From: Microbulbifer variabilis
Lineage (GTDB): Bacteria > Pseudomonadota > Gammaproteobacteria > Pseudomonadales > Cellvibrionaceae
Assembly (NCBI RefSeq): GCF_023716485.1
Contig: NZ_CP092418.1
Location: 4,434,501 to 4,498,500 of the forward strand
Length of the DNA stretch: 64,000 nucleotides
Direction of reading: 5' to 3'
Positions 17,126-26,423 of the stretch are shown here, piece after piece. The first letter of the stretch is position 1. Each line of letters begins with the position of its first letter. The notes under the pieces were generated by a model, which saw nothing but the letters and a program-made list of their open reading frames with translations, was not told the origin of the DNA and made no database searches. Made by a program: the position numbers and the translations under genes.

Positions 17126-19819
17126 ATGATCAATCAAACCAAGATTAAAAGATTAAGACTTATTACCACTCTCTTGTGCAGTATCATGTTCGCTGCCTGT
17201 GAGCAAAACCCAGGTAGTACAGAAGCCGCACAAACTTCTACAACAAAACCTGTAACAAGAGCGGAGATCGCGGGGCTATCTGAGAAATATGCAAAGCTGA
17301 GAAAACAGCAAATTGCAGAGGTAGATTACCAACTGAGTATTCATCTTGATCGCAACGGAGACAGTTTTTCCGGCACAGTTGTAACTGAAATTGAATTCAA
17401 CAACCCCTTACAACAGCCTCTAACTGTCGATTTCTCTGGAGGTACTGTTGAAACTGTACAGGTGGATAACCAAAAGACTCCTTTCAGTTACAATGGACAT
17501 TTTATTCGTATTGATAATACACAGCTACCCAATAAGAAGCATACAATTACAATAAATTATCGACATCCTTATTCAAATAATGGGTCGGGCCTATACCGAT
17601 TTAAAGACGCTGTAGATGGTAGAGTCTATTTATACACTGATTTTCAACCCTATGACGCCAACCGCCTTTTTCCACATTTTGACCAACCGAACCTTAAAGC
17701 TCGCTATACACTAGATGTCACAGCGCCAAAAGAGTGGATAGTAATCAGTGCGGAGCGGGAACATAGAGTAGAGCACGAGGGTGAAATAAAGCATTGGTTT
17801 TTTCCACAAACTCCAAAGTTCTCATCCTACATATTCTCATTACACGCCGGACCCTACCATATTTGGGAGGATAACGCCAAAGGTATCCCTCTACGCCTGA
17901 TGGCCCGCCAGAGCCTGGCACAATATGTTAAAACCGAAGACTGGTTTACCTTCACCAAGCAGTCCTTTGCATTTTTCCAACCCTATTTTGGAATAGATTA
18001 CCCCTTTAATAAGTATGATCAGATCCTGGTACCCGACTTCAATGCCGGTGCCATGGAAAATGTGGGGGCAGTCACTTTTAATGATGCCTACGTATCTCGT
18101 GGAGAAAAAACCCAGGCCCAGCGTATGCGCTTGGCCAATGTTATTGCTCACGAATTGGCACATCAGTGGTTTGGCAATCTAGTGACCATGAACTGGTGGG
18201 ACGATCTTTGGCTAAATGAAAGTTTTGCCACTTATATGGCCAACCTATCTTTAGCAGAGAACAGTGAATTTTCCAATGCCTGGGAAAATTTTTATCTTGG
18301 TACTAAACAGTGGGCTTATTACTCCGATCAAAGGCCCACTACTCATGCCATCCAGCTACCAGTAAAAAATACCGAAGAAGCTTTTAGCAATTTTGATGGT
18401 ATTACCTACGGCAAAGGGGGCTCTATACTCAAACAATTACCCTATTTCCTCGGTAAAGAAAAATTTCGTCAAGGTGTTAGCAGTTACCTGAAAGAGTTTT
18501 CTTACAAAAACTCTACACTTGATGATTTTATTAATCATCTGGGCAAGGCCGCCAGCATCAATCTGGAGGAATGGCAACAACAATGGCTTTATCAAGCCGG
18601 TCTTAACACTATTGAAGCAAGTTTCGAATGTGAAAATGATCGGATTACCGGCCTTAGTCTGACACAGACAGCTCCAGATGATTACCCGACGCTACGCGAA
18701 CAACGCACTCAGCTCGGTTTCTATCGCATAAATGAAGGGGTTATGAAACGTTATGCCACCCTGCCGGTAATTTATAGCGGTGAATTAACCAAAGTAGAGA
18801 GCGCTAAAGGGTTATCCTGCCCTCAAATTCTCTATCCTAACGAGGAAGATTGGGCTTTTGCCAAGGTAACTCTTGACTCAATCACCCTGAAAAATATAGC
18901 TCAATACCTCCATGCCATTGAAAATCCTTTCACCCGTCTTATGCTGTGGCAAAGCCTATTCGACAGCGCCTATGATGCAAAGCTCCCCCTTGATGAATAC
19001 ATCAGTTTTATTATTAATAATGGTGTCGCCGAACAAGATATCAGTGCTATTCGACTCAATGCGCGCTATTTAAATTATGTCCATAGTTATCTAAACCAAG
19101 TTCCTATTGATCAACGGCGCCGTAGTAAAATTCTAAAAACCATGGAGGATTTTGTGTGGGAGCGGCTACAGCAGGCACCTGCAGGCAGCGATCAACAAAA
19201 GACTTGGTTTGAGCTATTTACCGAAATAGCTCATTCGAACAGCGCGCTTAACAATGCCAAACTATTACTGATGGGTGAACTCTCAGTTAAAGGACTGATC
19301 TTAGATCCGGATATGCGCTGGGATTTAATTCACCTGCAAAATCGCTATTTATATTCTGATTATGAACAAGCTATTGTCCGTGAACTAAGCAAAGATAGCT
19401 CAGACAGATCAAAACTGAATGCCATTGCTGCCGAAGTAGTAAGACCTTTACCAGAAATCAAACAAAAATGGTTAGAAAACCTAATTCAGCACAGGGATAA
19501 CTTCAAGTTAAGTGAACTGCGCAAGGCCTCTTATTCTCTATTTAAAGATGAACAAATCTCCCTATTTAATAATAACAGCGAAAAAATCCTTTACGCACTG
19601 GAGCAAATTAATAATGAGGATTCCTCAGAGCTAATCAGTAGCTACACCAATATTTTTCCCCTAATGTGCTCAGATGAGGGCGCTCAAAAAATAAGCACGA
19701 CCCTTGAAGAAAACCCTCAATTTAAGCCCACACTGGTTAAAGCATTAAAAAATCACCTCTACACCAGTGAACGATGCATCAAAATGGGGCAAGCTTTACT
19801 CATCAAGAATAATGGATAA
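17126..19819 (+). CDS. M1 family aminopeptidase, lipoprotein (PepN-like)
   Basis: Zinc aminopeptidase of 897 residues carrying a lipoprotein signal (lipobox FAAC, Cys25), so probably tethered in the periplasm or outer membrane. The exopeptidase motif GAMEN is at 308-312. The zinc site is complete: HELAH 342-346 with the second glutamate Glu365 (LNESFATY). A divergent ~390-residue helical C-terminal domain follows. It should trim N-terminal residues from peptides arriving outside the cytoplasm. Single gene; the second M1 lipoprotein at 28117-30852 is a distinct paralogue. Confidence 0.9.
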   Translation: MINQTKIKRLRLITTLLCSIMFAACEQNPGSTEAAQTSTTKPVTRAEIAGLSEKYAKLRKQQIAEVDYQLSIHLDRNGDSFSGTVVTEIEFNNPLQQPLTVDFSGGTVETVQVDNQKTPFSYNGHFIRIDNTQLPNKKHTITINYRHPYSNNGSGLYRFKDAVDGRVYLYTDFQPYDANRLFPHFDQPNLKARYTLDVTAPKEWIVISAEREHRVEHEGEIKHWFFPQTPKFSSYIFSLHAGPYHIWEDNAKGIPLRLMARQSLAQYVKTEDWFTFTKQSFAFFQPYFGIDYPFNKYDQILVPDFNAGAMENVGAVTFNDAYVSRGEKTQAQRMRLANVIAHELAHQWFGNLVTMNWWDDLWLNESFATYMANLSLAENSEFSNAWENFYLGTKQWAYYSDQRPTTHAIQLPVKNTEEAFSNFDGITYGKGGSILKQLPYFLGKEKFRQGVSSYLKEFSYKNSTLDDFINHLGKAASINLEEWQQQWLYQAGLNTIEASFECENDRITGLSLTQTAPDDYPTLREQRTQLGFYRINEGVMKRYATLPVIYSGELTKVESAKGLSCPQILYPNEEDWAFAKVTLDSITLKNIAQYLHAIENPFTRLMLWQSLFDSAYDAKLPLDEYISFIINNGVAEQDISAIRLNARYLNYVHSYLNQVPIDQRRRSKILKTMEDFVWERLQQAPAGSDQQKTWFELFTEIAHSNSALNNAKLLLMGELSVKGLILDPDMRWDLIHLQNRYLYSDYEQAIVRELSKDSSDRSKLNAIAAEVVRPLPEIKQKWLENLIQHRDNFKLSELRKASYSLFKDEQISLFNNNSEKILYALEQINNEDSSELISSYTNIFPLMCSDEGAQKISTTLEENPQFKPTLVKALKNHLYTSERCIKMGQALLIKNNG

Positions 19820-19892
19820 TATCGGATTCTATTTTTATAGATGACCTGTAGAGCGCACAAAAAAATAAAAGAATCAATACCACAAGAATATT

Positions 19893-19912
19893 TAAGGGCC
19901 ACTGGGCCCTTA
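19893..19912 (+). terminator. hairpin after M1 aminopeptidase
   Basis: An 8-bp stem TAAGGGCC/GGCCCTTA with an ACTG loop, followed by TTTATT on the plus strand, lies 74 bases after the aminopeptidase stop. Confidence 0.6.
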
Positions 19913-20041
19913 TTTATTGATCTCGCCTTCCAATGGATAAATACATATAAATCAATGAAAACAATTACTACCCAACATAATTGAGATCTGCATAAATCAA
20001 ACTTCACTGGCATCTATACTTAAAATAACTAAGGCATCTCT

Positions 20042-20509
20042 ATGTATATAGCGGTTCAAAAAGACGACCTATCAGATGGTACCGTCGTAGAGTTATTGGC
20101 GCAGCACCTAAAAGAAATGCAACAGCACTCCCCCCCTGAAAGTGTGCACGCCCTCAAACCAGAAGAGTTAGTTGATCCTAAAATCACCTTCTGGAGCGCA
20201 AAGATCAATGGCGTTCTAGCAGGCTGTGGCGCCCTCAAGGAAGTCTCCTCTACTCTGGGAGAAATCAAGTCAATGAAAACCAGCCAATCTTTCCTACGCA
20301 AAGGTGTCGCTAAAGCAGTATTACAGGAGATAATAAATGAAGCCAGAAGACGGGGTTACAGTGAGGTAAAGCTTGAAACTGGTAACAGGTTAAATTTTGC
20401 TCCAGCAATAGCACTTTACTATCAAAATGGCTTTAAATCCTGCGGGCCATTTTCCAACTATAGAGAGGATCCACACAGTCTATTTTTTACAAAAAAACTT
20501 AGGCTGTAA
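20042..20509 (+). CDS. GNAT-family N-acetyltransferase
   Basis: Acetyl-CoA-dependent acetyltransferase fold of 155 residues. The motif A pyrophosphate loop is SFLRKGVAKAVLQ at about 84-96, preceded by the EIKSMKTS strand. The C-terminal ALYYQNGFKSCGPF matches motif B. First of three close, same-strand genes (GNAT, Tat-exported Kelch protein, RidA-like), with gaps of about 40 bases. Substrate unknown. Confidence 0.82.
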   Translation: MYIAVQKDDLSDGTVVELLAQHLKEMQQHSPPESVHALKPEELVDPKITFWSAKINGVLAGCGALKEVSSTLGEIKSMKTSQSFLRKGVAKAVLQEIINEARRRGYSEVKLETGNRLNFAPAIALYYQNGFKSCGPFSNYREDPHSLFFTKKLRL

Positions 20510-20548
20510 GCAAGCTTTACCATTTAATTTAAGGGAAGATACAAACAT

Positions 20549-21601
20549 ATGCCTTACTCTAGAAGAGATTTTTTAAAAATTATCGGAGCGGCACCATTTA
20601 TACTAGGTGGAATGGAGGGGAAAGCTGGAACATGGCAATCTGCCCATAAACCACAATTCATTAAACTACCAGACTTAAAAACAGCCGTTCAGGAAATATA
20701 CCCCTCTGTATTCTTTGGAGAAATCTATATTTCAGGTGGTTTTATTCCATCATCTAATTCCATATTTTACGGTCTAGCCCCTACAGATCGCACCTATATA
20801 TTCTCACCCCAAACCAAAACTTGGCGAGATGGTCCACCACTTCCAGAAGCTATACACCATCTAGGTATGGCTGCAAACTCCAAATATCTTTATGGCATTG
20901 GAGGTTTCAATGGAGTAAAAAATAATGCTTGGCAGGCCAAGGCTACTGTTTATAAGCTGTCCAACAGTGAAGATATCTGGACCTCTGGGCCCCGCTTGCC
21001 CGCTCCCATGGCCGAAAGCATCTATGCCAACACATCAAAAGGCATCCATGTTATCGGTGGAAAAACACCTAATGACCAACTTAAAAATAGCGATACGAAA
21101 AATCATTATATATTGATAGACAATGCCAACTGGGAAACTGCAGCTCCGGCGACTATCAGCCGAAATTCCGCAGCAGGTGCGGCATTAAACAATAGAATCT
21201 ATGCTATTGGTGGGCGCCAAGCTAGCAATGGAAATAATAAGGCTAGGAATCTCTCCTACGCGGAAGTCTATGATCCCAGCTTGGACAAGTGGAATAAAAT
21301 ACGACCGCTACCCCAATCACTTGCCGGGCTAACTGCCACACCATTAAAGGGAAAGATAATAGTTACCGGTGGAGAAGCCTTTGGCCCCAACGGTTACTGG
21401 AAAACAGGCTCTGCATTTAACTCGATCTGGTCATACAACCCAATTAGTGATCAGTGGAGAAAAGAAATCTCTCTCCCTATGGCTCGCCATGGACACGGTG
21501 CTGTTACAATTAACGATTCCATTTATATTATTGGCGGAGCCGCTAAAGTTGGTCCACAAGAGACCTTAGCGTCGACTATAAAAATGAACTGGAAACCATA
21601 A
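20549..21601 (+). CDS. Tat-exported Kelch-repeat beta-propeller protein
   Basis: Protein of 350 residues with a twin-arginine signal (SRRDFLKIIGAAPFIL) and at least five Kelch blades recognisable by repeated GG plus downstream Tyr/Trp pairs (IGGFNG, HVIGGKT, YAIGGRQ, VTGGEA, IIGGAA). The fold is a beta-propeller, presumably folded in the cytoplasm before export. Kelch propellers in bacteria include the sialate mutarotase NanM, but the active residues cannot be assigned here. AAGGGAAG lies 13 bases before the start. Flanked by acetyltransferase and RidA-like genes. Confidence 0.82.
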   Translation: MPYSRRDFLKIIGAAPFILGGMEGKAGTWQSAHKPQFIKLPDLKTAVQEIYPSVFFGEIYISGGFIPSSNSIFYGLAPTDRTYIFSPQTKTWRDGPPLPEAIHHLGMAANSKYLYGIGGFNGVKNNAWQAKATVYKLSNSEDIWTSGPRLPAPMAESIYANTSKGIHVIGGKTPNDQLKNSDTKNHYILIDNANWETAAPATISRNSAAGAALNNRIYAIGGRQASNGNNKARNLSYAEVYDPSLDKWNKIRPLPQSLAGLTATPLKGKIIVTGGEAFGPNGYWKTGSAFNSIWSYNPISDQWRKEISLPMARHGHGAVTINDSIYIIGGAAKVGPQETLASTIKMNWKP

Positions 21602-21641
21602 CCCCTAGATTTGTAATTTTCCGTATAAGCTTGGATTAATT

Positions 21642-22016
21642 ATGCTTAAAAAAAGAGAATATCCCTTTCTACCGTCACAAAAAGGCCCTTATGTACATTC
21701 TGTTATCCATGAAAATACGCTCTACATTTCGGGCTTGACCGCACAGGAAACCACTTCTCAGAAAAAAGAATTTTTAGATCAAGCCCAAGAGGTACTCTCT
21801 CAGATAGATAATATCCTGGAATACGAGGGGCGGAACAAGTCTGATCTCATTAAGTTAACAATCTTCATAAAGGACATCGAACAGACCAGTAACCTGCGCA
21901 AAGCGTTATTTCAGTTTTATGACGGAAACTTGCCAGCCTGTTCACTAGTCGAAGTTTCTAATCTGATTCACCCTGACCTAAAACTAGAGATTGAGGCAAT
22001 AGCGGCTATGGTATAA
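21642..22016 (+). CDS. RidA-like (YjgF/YER057c) family protein lacking the catalytic arginine
   Basis: Trimeric imine-deaminase-fold protein, 124 residues. The family core is clear: SGLTAQET, DNILEYEGRNKSDLIKLTIFI and LVEVSNLIHPDLKLEIEAIA. The arginine that RidA uses to hold the 2-aminoacrylate carboxylate (PARSCVEVA in E. coli) is Cys100 here (PACSLVEVS). It therefore belongs to a subgroup other than canonical RidA, and reactive-enamine deamination is unlikely by the known mechanism. It follows the Kelch gene in probable co-transcription. Confidence 0.82.
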   Translation: MLKKREYPFLPSQKGPYVHSVIHENTLYISGLTAQETTSQKKEFLDQAQEVLSQIDNILEYEGRNKSDLIKLTIFIKDIEQTSNLRKALFQFYDGNLPACSLVEVSNLIHPDLKLEIEAIAAMV

Positions 22017-22033
22017 GGCCATCAGGGCTAGAA

Positions 22034-24199
22034 TCACCATTCGCCTCCCCTAGGAGGCCCATTACGCTCTACACCGAGATAGCCTATATATCTATCCCGT
22101 ATCTCCCGCACATACTTAACCGGCTCCCGACCCCGTACATAGCCAAAGCGACTCTGGCGATAGTATTCAGGCTTGGATAACAACAGCATGGCCTGTTCTA
22201 CATGGCCAAACCATTGATTGGGATCTAATTCCATGCGCTGGGCAAGGGCTATAGCATCACGTACATGGCCATGGCCGGCATTATAAGCAGCCAAAGTAAA
22301 GTATATTTTTTGCTCCTGCGAAAGCATCTGTGGGAAGCGTTGATCCAGCCAATCTAGATAGGAGACTCCCGCACGGATGCCATTCTCAGGCTCATAAAGA
22401 TTATCAACCCCTAATTGGCGAGCAGTACGCGGGAGCACCTGCATCAGACCTTGAGCCCCGGCAAAGGAACGGGCGCGGGGATTGAACTGGCTTTCTTGGT
22501 ACATCTGAGCAACCACCATGCGCCAGTCACGATCCGTTTTATCCGTATATTTATGGACTATAGGATCGTAGGGTGAAAGTGAATCACTACTACTGCGCAG
22601 GCGATTTTCCTGATGGCGAAGAATACGCTTTTTCTCTTTAAAGTACTTATTGTAAGTAACATTAAAAAACAAATCGCGATCGTGTTTATTTAAAAAGTTA
22701 TTTAATTTTCCCAGCAGTTGGCTTTGATCTGCACGCACAGCCCAGGCTATTTCTCTGACACTGGGCAATTCAGCCACCACCCTAAAATCATCGCGATAAG
22801 TGCTCTCGATCGCAACCAGATGAGAATCTGCAATCGTATAGGGAAATAACCCCTGAGCAACGGCATCGATTAAATATTCGGTTGTTGCACCTAGCTGCTC
22901 AGATATCTGAAGTGGGGCGATTCCCTGCTCCTGCTGCAATACCACCATCTCTGAGAGACTCTCACGGTAGCTGGTTTGCGGGTTTACAGCCACCATCTTT
23001 CCCGACAGCATTTGCTCTAAGGGCACATCTCCTTGCAGGGAGATATCTTTGCTGGGAGCAATCAGCTGTTCAGTCACCTCAAGGTAGGGGCGTGTAAAAA
23101 CGAGCCCCTGCTTACGGCGCATCTCGGTAATCGTCAGTGACGAGGCGATCATATCGCCCATACCTGCCTGCAGGGCATCTGCTAAATCCATATCCGCATC
23201 GGGCACGACCATACTGAGGCGAAGCTTATGGTCACGAGCAAATTTTTTCAGCAGGTCATAGTCGAACCCCATCAATTCCCCACGCCAAATAAAGTAAGAA
23301 GCTGGATGATTACGGGTCAGTACTCGTAGAGTGCCATCCGCTAAAATACCCTTCCAATCCCGCATCATTTTATTGGAGTTTTGCCCGGCCAATACCAGTT
23401 CTGCAGTCAGGAATTCATTGAGCTCACGTCGTAGCTCTGTGGCATTGAGACGCACTGCCCAGGCAATATCTCTGCTGGATTCCAGCTGATCGCTGGCAGC
23501 GAGCTGCGGATAATCGGGCAAAAGCGCATCAGCCAAATTACTGTCCATCACGGTTGCCTGATACTTACCTGCGACAACAGCATCTAACAATGCGCTGTTT
23601 GCCACCGCACCATCCAGGAGCGTGACCTTATAGGCCTGATCTGTATCTTCACTCAAGGTTTCGGCATAGGCACTGCCACGGCGTACGGCTACCTCCTGTA
23701 GCGGGCTATTCAAATCACGAAGCGTAATTACTAGTTCATTCACCGTTTGTAGCGGCCGTGTGAACGCCACCTGCGAGCGTCTTTTGGCCGTGCGGGAAAA
23801 ATTAGTGGCGATCACATCACCTCGGCCTTCTGCCAAAGCGGGGACCAAACCGGAAAAGTTATCCACATAAACCCACTGGGGCCTTAGGTTGCGGCTGTAG
23901 GCAAATTTCTCTGCAAGCTCCCGCCACTCTCCCTGCGGCAAGCCAGAACGCGGCAGGGCATCCTCCTCAGGGCCTCGGGTGGCAAGTAAGCGCAAGATGC
24001 CTCGCTCCTGTAAGGCGGGTAGGTCTCCGAGTTCCGGGTAGTTCGCAAAAACAATTTCAGGTTCTTTAGTGGGTTCAGCGACGACCTGTTGGGGTTCAAC
24101 CTGCTGTGATTCTACTTGTTGCGAAGAGCGCTTTTCACAGCTTACTGAACACATAAGAGCGACAATCAGAAAAGTTATCGCGACTATTTTTTTATGCAC
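22034..24199 (-). CDS. MltF-like lytic murein transglycosylase lipoprotein with two solute-binding domains
   Basis: Peptidoglycan-cleaving lipoprotein of 721 residues (lipobox CSVSC, Cys21). MltF normally has one SBP_bac_3 sensor domain and one transglycosylase domain; here two SBP-like domains occur, about 62-285 and 287-525. Both contain the repeated tract of DVIATNFSRTAKRRSQVAFTR / DMIASSLTITEMRRKQGLVF and AWAVR. The C-terminal SLT domain carries the catalytic-type Glu569 (VVAQMYQESQFNPRA), then GAQGLMQVLP and LAAYNAGHGHV. It would bind a ligand in the periplasm and cut murein strands. The tandem sensor suggests duplication or dual ligand control. Confidence 0.87.
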   Translation of the reverse strand: MHKKIVAITFLIVALMCSVSCEKRSSQQVESQQVEPQQVVAEPTKEPEIVFANYPELGDLPALQERGILRLLATRGPEEDALPRSGLPQGEWRELAEKFAYSRNLRPQWVYVDNFSGLVPALAEGRGDVIATNFSRTAKRRSQVAFTRPLQTVNELVITLRDLNSPLQEVAVRRGSAYAETLSEDTDQAYKVTLLDGAVANSALLDAVVAGKYQATVMDSNLADALLPDYPQLAASDQLESSRDIAWAVRLNATELRRELNEFLTAELVLAGQNSNKMMRDWKGILADGTLRVLTRNHPASYFIWRGELMGFDYDLLKKFARDHKLRLSMVVPDADMDLADALQAGMGDMIASSLTITEMRRKQGLVFTRPYLEVTEQLIAPSKDISLQGDVPLEQMLSGKMVAVNPQTSYRESLSEMVVLQQEQGIAPLQISEQLGATTEYLIDAVAQGLFPYTIADSHLVAIESTYRDDFRVVAELPSVREIAWAVRADQSQLLGKLNNFLNKHDRDLFFNVTYNKYFKEKKRILRHQENRLRSSSDSLSPYDPIVHKYTDKTDRDWRMVVAQMYQESQFNPRARSFAGAQGLMQVLPRTARQLGVDNLYEPENGIRAGVSYLDWLDQRFPQMLSQEQKIYFTLAAYNAGHGHVRDAIALAQRMELDPNQWFGHVEQAMLLLSKPEYYRQSRFGYVRGREPVKYVREIRDRYIGYLGVERNGPPRGGEW

Positions 24200-24483
24200 A
24201 GTTCAACCTTATTTCAGCGAAATTGTTATTGTTATCCATCCACTTTTGGACTAACTAGCGAATTAGTGCAGCGTAGAGTATTACTGTCGCCGCAAGGCAT
24301 CGGCGTCTATAGGTATTTAAAAACAAATTCTGACTTCTGTTCGATGTCTTTCAATAGTTAAAAAGCACCGGGTAAGGCGTCATCATTATAATGTTAGTAG
24401 TTAAGTAGTACTCCCCTTTATCAGGAAGAAACCCAACATCAGTAACAATAAGCCAAATCGTACCAGTTTTCCGCAGCCGCAAT
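24200..24483. other. intergenic region upstream of the MltF-like gene
   Basis: About 280 bases between the MltF-like start and the terminator of the next gene. No ORF, repeat or recognisable regulatory motif seen; it should hold the MltF-like promoter. Confidence 0.4.
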
Positions 24484-24514
24484 AAAAAAAGCCCGGCAAA
24501 CCAAATTGCCGGGC
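24484..24514 (-). terminator. Rho-independent terminator of the gluzincin-type gene
   Basis: Stem GCCCGGCAA/TTGCCGGGC with a 6-base loop, followed on the minus strand by a run of seven T. It lies 80 bases downstream of the peptidase stop at 24594 and reads in the right orientation for it. Confidence 0.8.
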
Positions 24515-24593
24515 AAATATACGTTGGCGACTATGGGTTGTCTCTTACATCAAGTGACAGCCCCTCTATTATTCTGTGAGCATCTTATTGTTA

Positions 24594-26096
24594 TTAGCTG
24601 GATTTAGGCTTGCCCTGTAGCTCCGCCAATCTCATTTTTATTTGTCGGTTCTCCTCCTCACCCGGGAGTTCGAACATCAGCGGCTTTGCCACCCGGGCAA
24701 AGTATTCCGCATTTTTCTGTTGATAGAGTTCTTCTGCCAGCCACTGAGCAATATGGAGCTCCCGCGGTGCGCGCTTATAAGCTTCTTCAAGCTTGGATAG
24801 ATATTCCTCACGGGGATAGCTCAACATTTCCATAGCCATGGCCAGACCAAACCAGTGAGAAGCATTCTGAGGCTCTTTATTCACCAGGTAGTCGAACTCT
24901 TCACGGGCCTTTTTCAGGCTGCGTAAATCGCGGGCATCGTTGGGCACCGTGGCCTGTTGATTCACCGTCAGCCAGGCGTGGGCACTCAGGTACCAGGGTT
25001 GCCGGCGATCCTTTTTTGGTACACTGGCAAGCAAATGACTAGCCTGCGGAAAATCCCCTATACGCAGATCCGCACTCGCCTTAATGGCAGCCAGCTCAGT
25101 GCTGTAGATCCCTGTATGGTAGGAATAGGTAATCAGATCGTCGAGGGCTTGTAGGTTGTAACCAGACTGGGCAATAAAGTTCGCCAGTACATTTACTGCT
25201 TCCCGCTTTTGCAGGCGCTTCACTCGAGGTGTTACCTCTTTAAAATCAGCAGGGATATCACCACTGACCACCTCATATTCCCCTGAGTCAAATGCGGCTA
25301 CATATACTTTTTCAAGCTCTTTTACCGACATTCCCAGGGCTTTCTCCAGTGATTTCACCGGATCTGCACCATCGTTGTAGTCTTTGACAAACTGCTTAAA
25401 TTCTTCCGCCTTATCGCCCTCCATCATCAACCAGTGGGACAGCAACCAACCGCTGGCATAGATATCGGCTTTCTCCTCGGGGTCGGTATCGTACACCGTT
25501 GCACGCAGCAGCCGGTCGAGCGGCATCAAGCCGGCATACATCAGAGTCTGAGCGCGCTCCTGGGGAATTTCGCCCAGTTCATAACGTCCCTTTTTAGGGA
25601 AGGACATAGTCGCCATAAATTCGGCAAAGCCCTCGCTATACCAGTAGGGGAAATGCGTGGTATTGCCGTTATAGCTAAGGAAATGGGTATATTCGTGAAA
25701 GAGAAATTCACGGGCCTTAAGCTGTTTTTTTACACTGCGGCCATCCAGGTTCACCAGGGCATAACTGCCCTCGGCGGAGGTATCAAACAGGCCGTTGGTC
25801 ATCTCCGCCAACTCAGCCCCAACCAGACCCGCATAGGTTTTGCGGTCCCCGGCTGCATAAATTGTGAGCTTAGGGACGCTGGGGTCTACCTCCAACAGCT
25901 CTATGGCCACGGCGCGATAGCGCTCCAGATCGGCCACCAGGGTTTTTACCGCTTTGGGATCGCCATCGGTAATAACCCGAAAGTTTTTACTGTCTACCTG
26001 ATACCAGATCTCCTCGCCGAGATAGCGGGATGCAGCATTGGCAGACAGTGAGAAAACGAAAAAAAGTACTAAGAAAACAGCTGAGCGAGAAACCAT
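24594..26096 (-). CDS. secreted gluzincin-type metallopeptidase with C-terminal repeat helices
   Basis: Exported protein of 500 residues (signal peptide ending near SLSANA). A zinc motif HEYTH is at 134-138 with a glutamate-bearing partner segment SEGFAEF near 154-160, matching the HExxH...E gluzincin arrangement seen in DUF1570-like and related peptidases. Residues after 290 are helical and repeat-like (TPR-style), with alternating ALDDLITYSYHTG and WFGLAMAMEML blocks. Substrate is unknown; a periplasmic protein-processing role is inferred. Confidence 0.78.
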   Translation of the reverse strand: MVSRSAVFLVLFFVFSLSANAASRYLGEEIWYQVDSKNFRVITDGDPKAVKTLVADLERYRAVAIELLEVDPSVPKLTIYAAGDRKTYAGLVGAELAEMTNGLFDTSAEGSYALVNLDGRSVKKQLKAREFLFHEYTHFLSYNGNTTHFPYWYSEGFAEFMATMSFPKKGRYELGEIPQERAQTLMYAGLMPLDRLLRATVYDTDPEEKADIYASGWLLSHWLMMEGDKAEEFKQFVKDYNDGADPVKSLEKALGMSVKELEKVYVAAFDSGEYEVVSGDIPADFKEVTPRVKRLQKREAVNVLANFIAQSGYNLQALDDLITYSYHTGIYSTELAAIKASADLRIGDFPQASHLLASVPKKDRRQPWYLSAHAWLTVNQQATVPNDARDLRSLKKAREEFDYLVNKEPQNASHWFGLAMAMEMLSYPREEYLSKLEEAYKRAPRELHIAQWLAEELYQQKNAEYFARVAKPLMFELPGEEENRQIKMRLAELQGKPKSS

Positions 26097-26423
26097 AGTT
26101 CAGGCCACCGAGTCATTGTTGCCGAAGCCCTCCGTGGCCAAATCGTAGAAGCACACATTACCGGTTTTTATTGATCAAAAAAAGATCAACATGAATAAGA
26201 AATGAACTTTTTAGGCGGTTTTTATGTGACCATCTGGACAAAGTGAATTTAAAAAAGTCGATATAAAAACCTAATGGGGGCAGCGACAAACTACGAGACA
26301 AGCGTCTCATTTTTTAATCAAACAGCATACAAATACGCGGCCGGGTTCTATATATTGCGCTCCTGACCAATGTATTAATCATGGTCAAAAAATAAAAATA
26401 ATTTACTTTGATGAGAGAAAAAA
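26097..26423. promoter_or_regulatory. divergent promoter region with inverted repeat TTGATC-N7-GATCAA
   Basis: A 327-base gap between divergent exported-hydrolase genes. A perfect inverted repeat TTGATC/GATCAA with a 7-base A spacer lies at 26171-26189, 75 bases upstream of the minus-strand start. It could be an operator for a dimeric regulator. No promoter hexamers stand out. Confidence 0.35.
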
